DNA from: Planctomycetota bacterium
GTDB taxonomy: Bacteria; Planctomycetota; UBA11346
Length of the DNA: 7,316 nt
Assembly: GCA_007131555.1 (NCBI GenBank)
Contig: SLQH01000113.1
Location: 1-7,316 of the forward strand
Direction: 5' to 3'
The notes under the pieces were generated by a model. That model saw nothing but the letters and a program-made list of their open reading frames with translations. It did no database searches and had not been told where the DNA came from. Within the stretch, counting starts at the first letter, position 1; every line of letters begins with the position of its first letter. A program made the position numbers and the translations under genes. Below, piece by piece: positions 5,120 through 7,316 of this stretch.

Positions 5120-5188
5120 AACCGTGACGACATGATAACCGGTCTGGTCCAAAGGGAACTGAGTCATTCCTAGGACTTTTCATGTGCT
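5120..5188. other. Non-coding remainder of repeat island 2
   Basis: This is the tail of the 453-bp gene-free stretch between the nucleotidyltransferase start (4735) and the end of the membrane operon (5189). I see no gene and no strong terminator for the - strand operon. The only candidate is a 4-bp AGTC/GACT hairpin around CCTAGG at about 5163-5178, too weak to call. Confidence 0.3.
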
Positions 5189-5563
5189 CTACCACATCCC
5201 AAACTTTCCCACCCAATAGGCACAACCGGCCACATACAGGACCAGGAACGCATGCACCGGCAGCAACAGGAAGCCTCCTGTGACCGGCCCAAGGCGCCTG
5301 ACATAGACCAGTCCGGACAGCGCACACGACAGCAGCAACACCACCCCAAACAACCACCAGTGCTCATGCATGAATCCATGGACCGCATGACAGAACACGG
5401 TCCGATCATTCACGACCACGTAGTCATGGACCGCAACATTGGGGGTAGCCTTGCTGCTGGCCAGCAGATGGGCGAGGACCGCAAGCAGGAACAGCACCAG
5501 CCACAAGACTGGGATACGTCGCCGATTCGCAACCGTGCCGTCATCATCTGTGATGTCTGGCAT
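5189..5563 (-). CDS. Small three-helix integral membrane protein of unknown function
   Basis: I do not recognise a family. The 124-residue protein has a short polar N-terminus (MPDITDDDGTVANRRR) and then three hydrophobic segments at about 18-35, 69-87 and 95-116. The segment between the first two (about 36-67) carries several His and Trp residues and would lie outside by the positive-inside rule. The ends VYVRR and YWVGKFGMW are typical membrane-edge sequences. The start ATG at 5563 has AGGAG 9 nt upstream (plus-strand 5573-5577). It is the last gene of the - strand operon, 21 bp after the four-helix protein. No signal-peptidase site or catalytic motif is visible. It is credible as a gene because of its ribosome binding site, clear membrane topology and operon position. 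Confidence 0.65.
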   Translation of the reverse strand: MPDITDDDGTVANRRRIPVLWLVLFLLAVLAHLLASSKATPNVAVHDYVVVNDRTVFCHAVHGFMHEHWWLFGVVLLLSCALSGLVYVRRLGPVTGGFLLLPVHAFLVLYVAGCAYWVGKFGMW

Positions 5564-5572
5564 ACATCCCTA

Positions 5573-5577
5573 CTCCT
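5573..5577 (-). promoter_or_regulatory. Ribosome binding site of the three-helix membrane protein
   Basis: On the - strand AGGAG lies 9 nt upstream of ATG 5563, inside the 21-bp gap after the preceding gene. It supports this start. Confidence 0.55.
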
Positions 5578-5584
5578 GATCATC

Positions 5585-6424
5585 CTAAAAACCGCAACGG
5601 CCTCCTGAGCGCCGATAGGCCAGGACCCCGTCTATCACGCCTCCCAACCACGACTTGTCCTGCTGGTCCTCAGCCTCGGCTGTCTGTTCCATGATCGCCA
5701 CCAGATCCGTCGGTCGCAGACCCTGCACCTGGGCCCTGACCTGGGGATCGGCCATCAGTTCGGCGGTACGTTGGGCCCGGGCCAGGCGCAGCAAGGCCAA
5801 GGGACGGCCTGTCCGCAGGGCGTCAACATCGGCCAGCCATTGAGGATCGTTGACTGCGCCACGAACACTGTCGAGGGCGGCCAGTTGATGCAGATCGAGC
5901 CGTTCGACCAGATAGTGCTGCTGATCGGCAGAGGCCGTCAGCAAGCGGATGGTTGCGGTCAGCTCTCGGGCCTGACATCCGATACCAGGCAGGGCATCCA
6001 GGACATGATGACCATGGGCCGTCAACTCCAGCCCCAAGAGGCCCAATTGCTGCCAGAGTTCAGCCCCATCGTCCTGGTCATCGGCCGTTCGGCCGATATG
6101 GGCCAAGGCCATGCCCACAGCGATACACAGGGTCACAGCCACCAGCAGGCCTGACAGACCTGTTGCCAGATGCCACCGCAGTCGCCGCTGTGCCGGATCG
6201 ACCCGCCTGAGGTATCGCCACGCGATATGGCTCACGGTCGCCGCCAACAGCCCCACCATCAGCACGGTCCACAACCCAAGCCCACAATGCCACGCCAACT
6301 GGAGGACCAGGCCCGGCACCACCATCAACAAGGGCAACAGCAGGCCGGGGCGACCACTGCGATAGCCGGCCCAGCCACCGATGGTCATTGCCATCACGCA
6401 GATCACCCAGGCCCAGAACGACAT
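5585..6424 (-). CDS. Four-helix membrane protein, possibly CvpA-like
   Basis: A 279-residue protein with four predicted membrane helices at about 3-19, 27-45, 49-68 and 87-109, and a long soluble helical tail (about 115-279). The N-terminus with GYRSGRPGLLLPLL after the first helix recalls CvpA-family proteins (Y-R-x-G motif, four helices). The tail has the repeated aspartate-proline pattern SVRGAVNDPQWLADVDAL (187-203) and AELMADPQVRAQVQGL (221-236), like tails of planctomycete CvpA-like proteins. This family link is tentative. CvpA itself is needed for colicin V export and envelope homeostasis in E. coli; the role here is unknown. ATG 6424 is chosen over the in-frame TTG at 6430 because GAGGA (plus-strand 6434-6438) is 9 nt from the ATG but only 3 nt from the TTG. 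It starts 2 bp after the upstream gene's stop and is surely co-transcribed with it. Confidence 0.7.
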   Translation of the reverse strand: MSFWAWVICVMAMTIGGWAGYRSGRPGLLLPLLMVVPGLVLQLAWHCGLGLWTVLMVGLLAATVSHIAWRYLRRVDPAQRRLRWHLATGLSGLLVAVTLCIAVGMALAHIGRTADDQDDGAELWQQLGLLGLELTAHGHHVLDALPGIGCQARELTATIRLLTASADQQHYLVERLDLHQLAALDSVRGAVNDPQWLADVDALRTGRPLALLRLARAQRTAELMADPQVRAQVQGLRPTDLVAIMEQTAEAEDQQDKSWLGGVIDGVLAYRRSGGRCGF

Positions 6425-6426
6425 GA

Positions 6427-7316
6427 TCAACGATCCTCAAGCTGCAACCAGGTCTCGTATATGGTGAACTCGCCGCTCTGGCGACCACTGTGGTACAAAC
6501 CCTGGATGCTCGCCAGGGAACTGGCCAACAGACGCAGATGGGTGGTGATCATGGCGGCATCACCTCGCTGCACGGCGTGTCTGTCATGATGCATCACCTG
6601 TTCGATCACCTGGGTCAACCACCGGCCGGCCTCAGCCACGTCTGCCCAGACTTCCACAAAGCCCGGCCGCTCCCCCTCAGTACTGGCTAGGCTGCCGCCA
6701 GGCTGGAGGGCGGCAATCATTGGTGCCGAGGTCGTGATATAGGCCGTCGACCCGATGACCGCCACGGCCGGCATCACCGCATCACCCAGTTCCATCGGCA
6801 CGGGCAGGACATAGACCTGCTGTCCATCGACCATCTGCGGTCGGAGGGCCGGCATGGTGAAGGCCGGATCAAGCTGACTGCGCGGCAAGCGTGCCATGCG
6901 CCTGACCAGACCCTCAATGGCGGCGCTGATGCGCCCGATACCACGAACCAGGGCCTGGGGATCGGCTGTCTCCAGGGCCAAGGTCACACGCGGTGCGGCA
7001 AAGCGGCCCAGACCCGGTTCGTCGGGTATCACCAGATGTCCGCCGGCATCCACAACCAGACTGTGCTGCAAGGGCCCAGCCAGGGCCGGCAAGAGATCCT
7101 CACGGACACTGCCGGCCAGGCTGCGGCCAAAGTCCCTCATGATACTGTCTATCTGAGCGACAGTACGCCGATCTCCTCGGTCAACCTGCTCGAAGGCAAT
7201 GCCGGTCGCGATGCCATAGACGGCATCCACGACGTCCATCAACCACCCGATCATCTCAGGATCAATGCGGCCTCGAGAGCCCGTGGCCAGCAACACCCCG
7301 GTCGATTGTCGGGGCA
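6427..7316 (-). CDS. Partial gene, DUF3352-like protein of unknown function (5' end outside window)
   Basis: The reading frame is open to the right edge, so the true start probably lies beyond it. A GTG at 7296 is available but has no clear ribosome binding site in view. Residue numbers count from that GTG. The order of elements recalls DUF3352-like proteins found as exported or lipid-anchored envelope proteins: FGRSLAGSVREDLLPALAG (56-74), the strand LQHSLVVDAGG (76-86), a strand/helix APRVTLALETADPQALVRGI (101-120), GQQVYVLPVP (158-167), then PAVAVIGSTAYITTSAPMIAAL (176-197). The last part ends with GEFTIYETWLQLED (275-288). No catalytic motif is visible. No signal peptide can be judged because the N-terminus is missing. 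It is the first visible gene of the - strand operon and ends 2 bp before the four-helix membrane protein. Family assignment is an inference from pattern alone. Confidence 0.6.
   Translation of the reverse strand, partial: PRQSTGVLLATGSRGRIDPEMIGWLMDVVDAVYGIATGIAFEQVDRGDRRTVAQIDSIMRDFGRSLAGSVREDLLPALAGPLQHSLVVDAGGHLVIPDEPGLGRFAAPRVTLALETADPQALVRGIGRISAAIEGLVRRMARLPRSQLDPAFTMPALRPQMVDGQQVYVLPVPMELGDAVMPAVAVIGSTAYITTSAPMIAALQPGGSLASTEGERPGFVEVWADVAEAGRWLTQVIEQVMHHDRHAVQRGDAAMITTHLRLLASSLASIQGLYHSGRQSGEFTIYETWLQLEDR

Noticed and set aside
5163..5178. Terminator of the - strand operon
   Set aside because: Only a 4-bp AGTC/GACT stem with no clear T tract on the - strand; too weak to annotate.
4959..5357. 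132-codon - strand ORF
   Set aside because: Half of it is a translation of the three-hairpin repeat (APSGRGRERGVSPRALPWAI), and the rest overlaps the better-supported three-helix protein in another frame.
6425..6430. TTG at 6430 as start of the four-helix membrane protein
   Set aside because: It would be only 3 nt from GAGGA and would overlap the preceding stop; ATG 6424 has 9-nt spacing.

Overview
The window is GC-rich bacterial chromosome with six complete genes, one gene cut by the right edge, and two gene-poor islands packed with inverted repeats. The most likely source is the Planctomycetota or a close PVC-group relative (Lentisphaerota or Verrucomicrobiota). This is inferred from an ECF sigma factor overlapping a membrane-anchored FecR protein, the style of the FecR C-terminal module, and two kinds of dispersed palindromic repeat that I associate with such genomes. 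No rRNA or other marker is present to confirm it.

Left block, + strand (about 200-3324): an ECF sigma factor (201-785) overlaps its probable anti-sigma/FecR partner (782-1972) by four bases. After a 77-bp gap containing a run of ten C comes murA (2050-3324), which makes the first committed step of peptidoglycan synthesis and has all its key residues. The first pair looks like a surface-signalling cassette. Whether murA belongs to the same transcription unit cannot be told from the sequence.

Repeat island 1 (3325-3657) has no credible gene. It holds an 18-bp perfect inverted repeat of the CACAGAG type and, next to it, a roughly 140-bp imperfect hairpin-like element ending in a 7-bp tandem repeat. 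A cyclodeaminase/cyclohydrolase-family gene of one-carbon folate metabolism follows (3658-4248, + strand).

Middle: a strong hairpin (4270-4299) separates that gene from a convergent, more AT-rich, orphan nucleotidyltransferase-fold gene (4304-4735, - strand). Several short dyads lie upstream of it, including a perfect 9+9 bp palindrome placed like an operator. Beyond it is repeat island 2 (4804-5188), where two copies of a three-hairpin unit face each other in inverted orientation around two further hairpins.

Right block, - strand (5189-7316, transcribed right to left): a partial gene resembling DUF3352-type proteins, then a four-helix membrane protein reminiscent of the CvpA family, then a small three-helix membrane protein. 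Spacings of 2 and 21 bp and good ribosome binding sites indicate one operon of envelope proteins of unknown function.

I see no CRISPR array, tRNA, rRNA or transposase gene. The least described parts are the - strand membrane operon, the FecR C-terminal module, the orphan nucleotidyltransferase with its dyads, and the two repeat islands.
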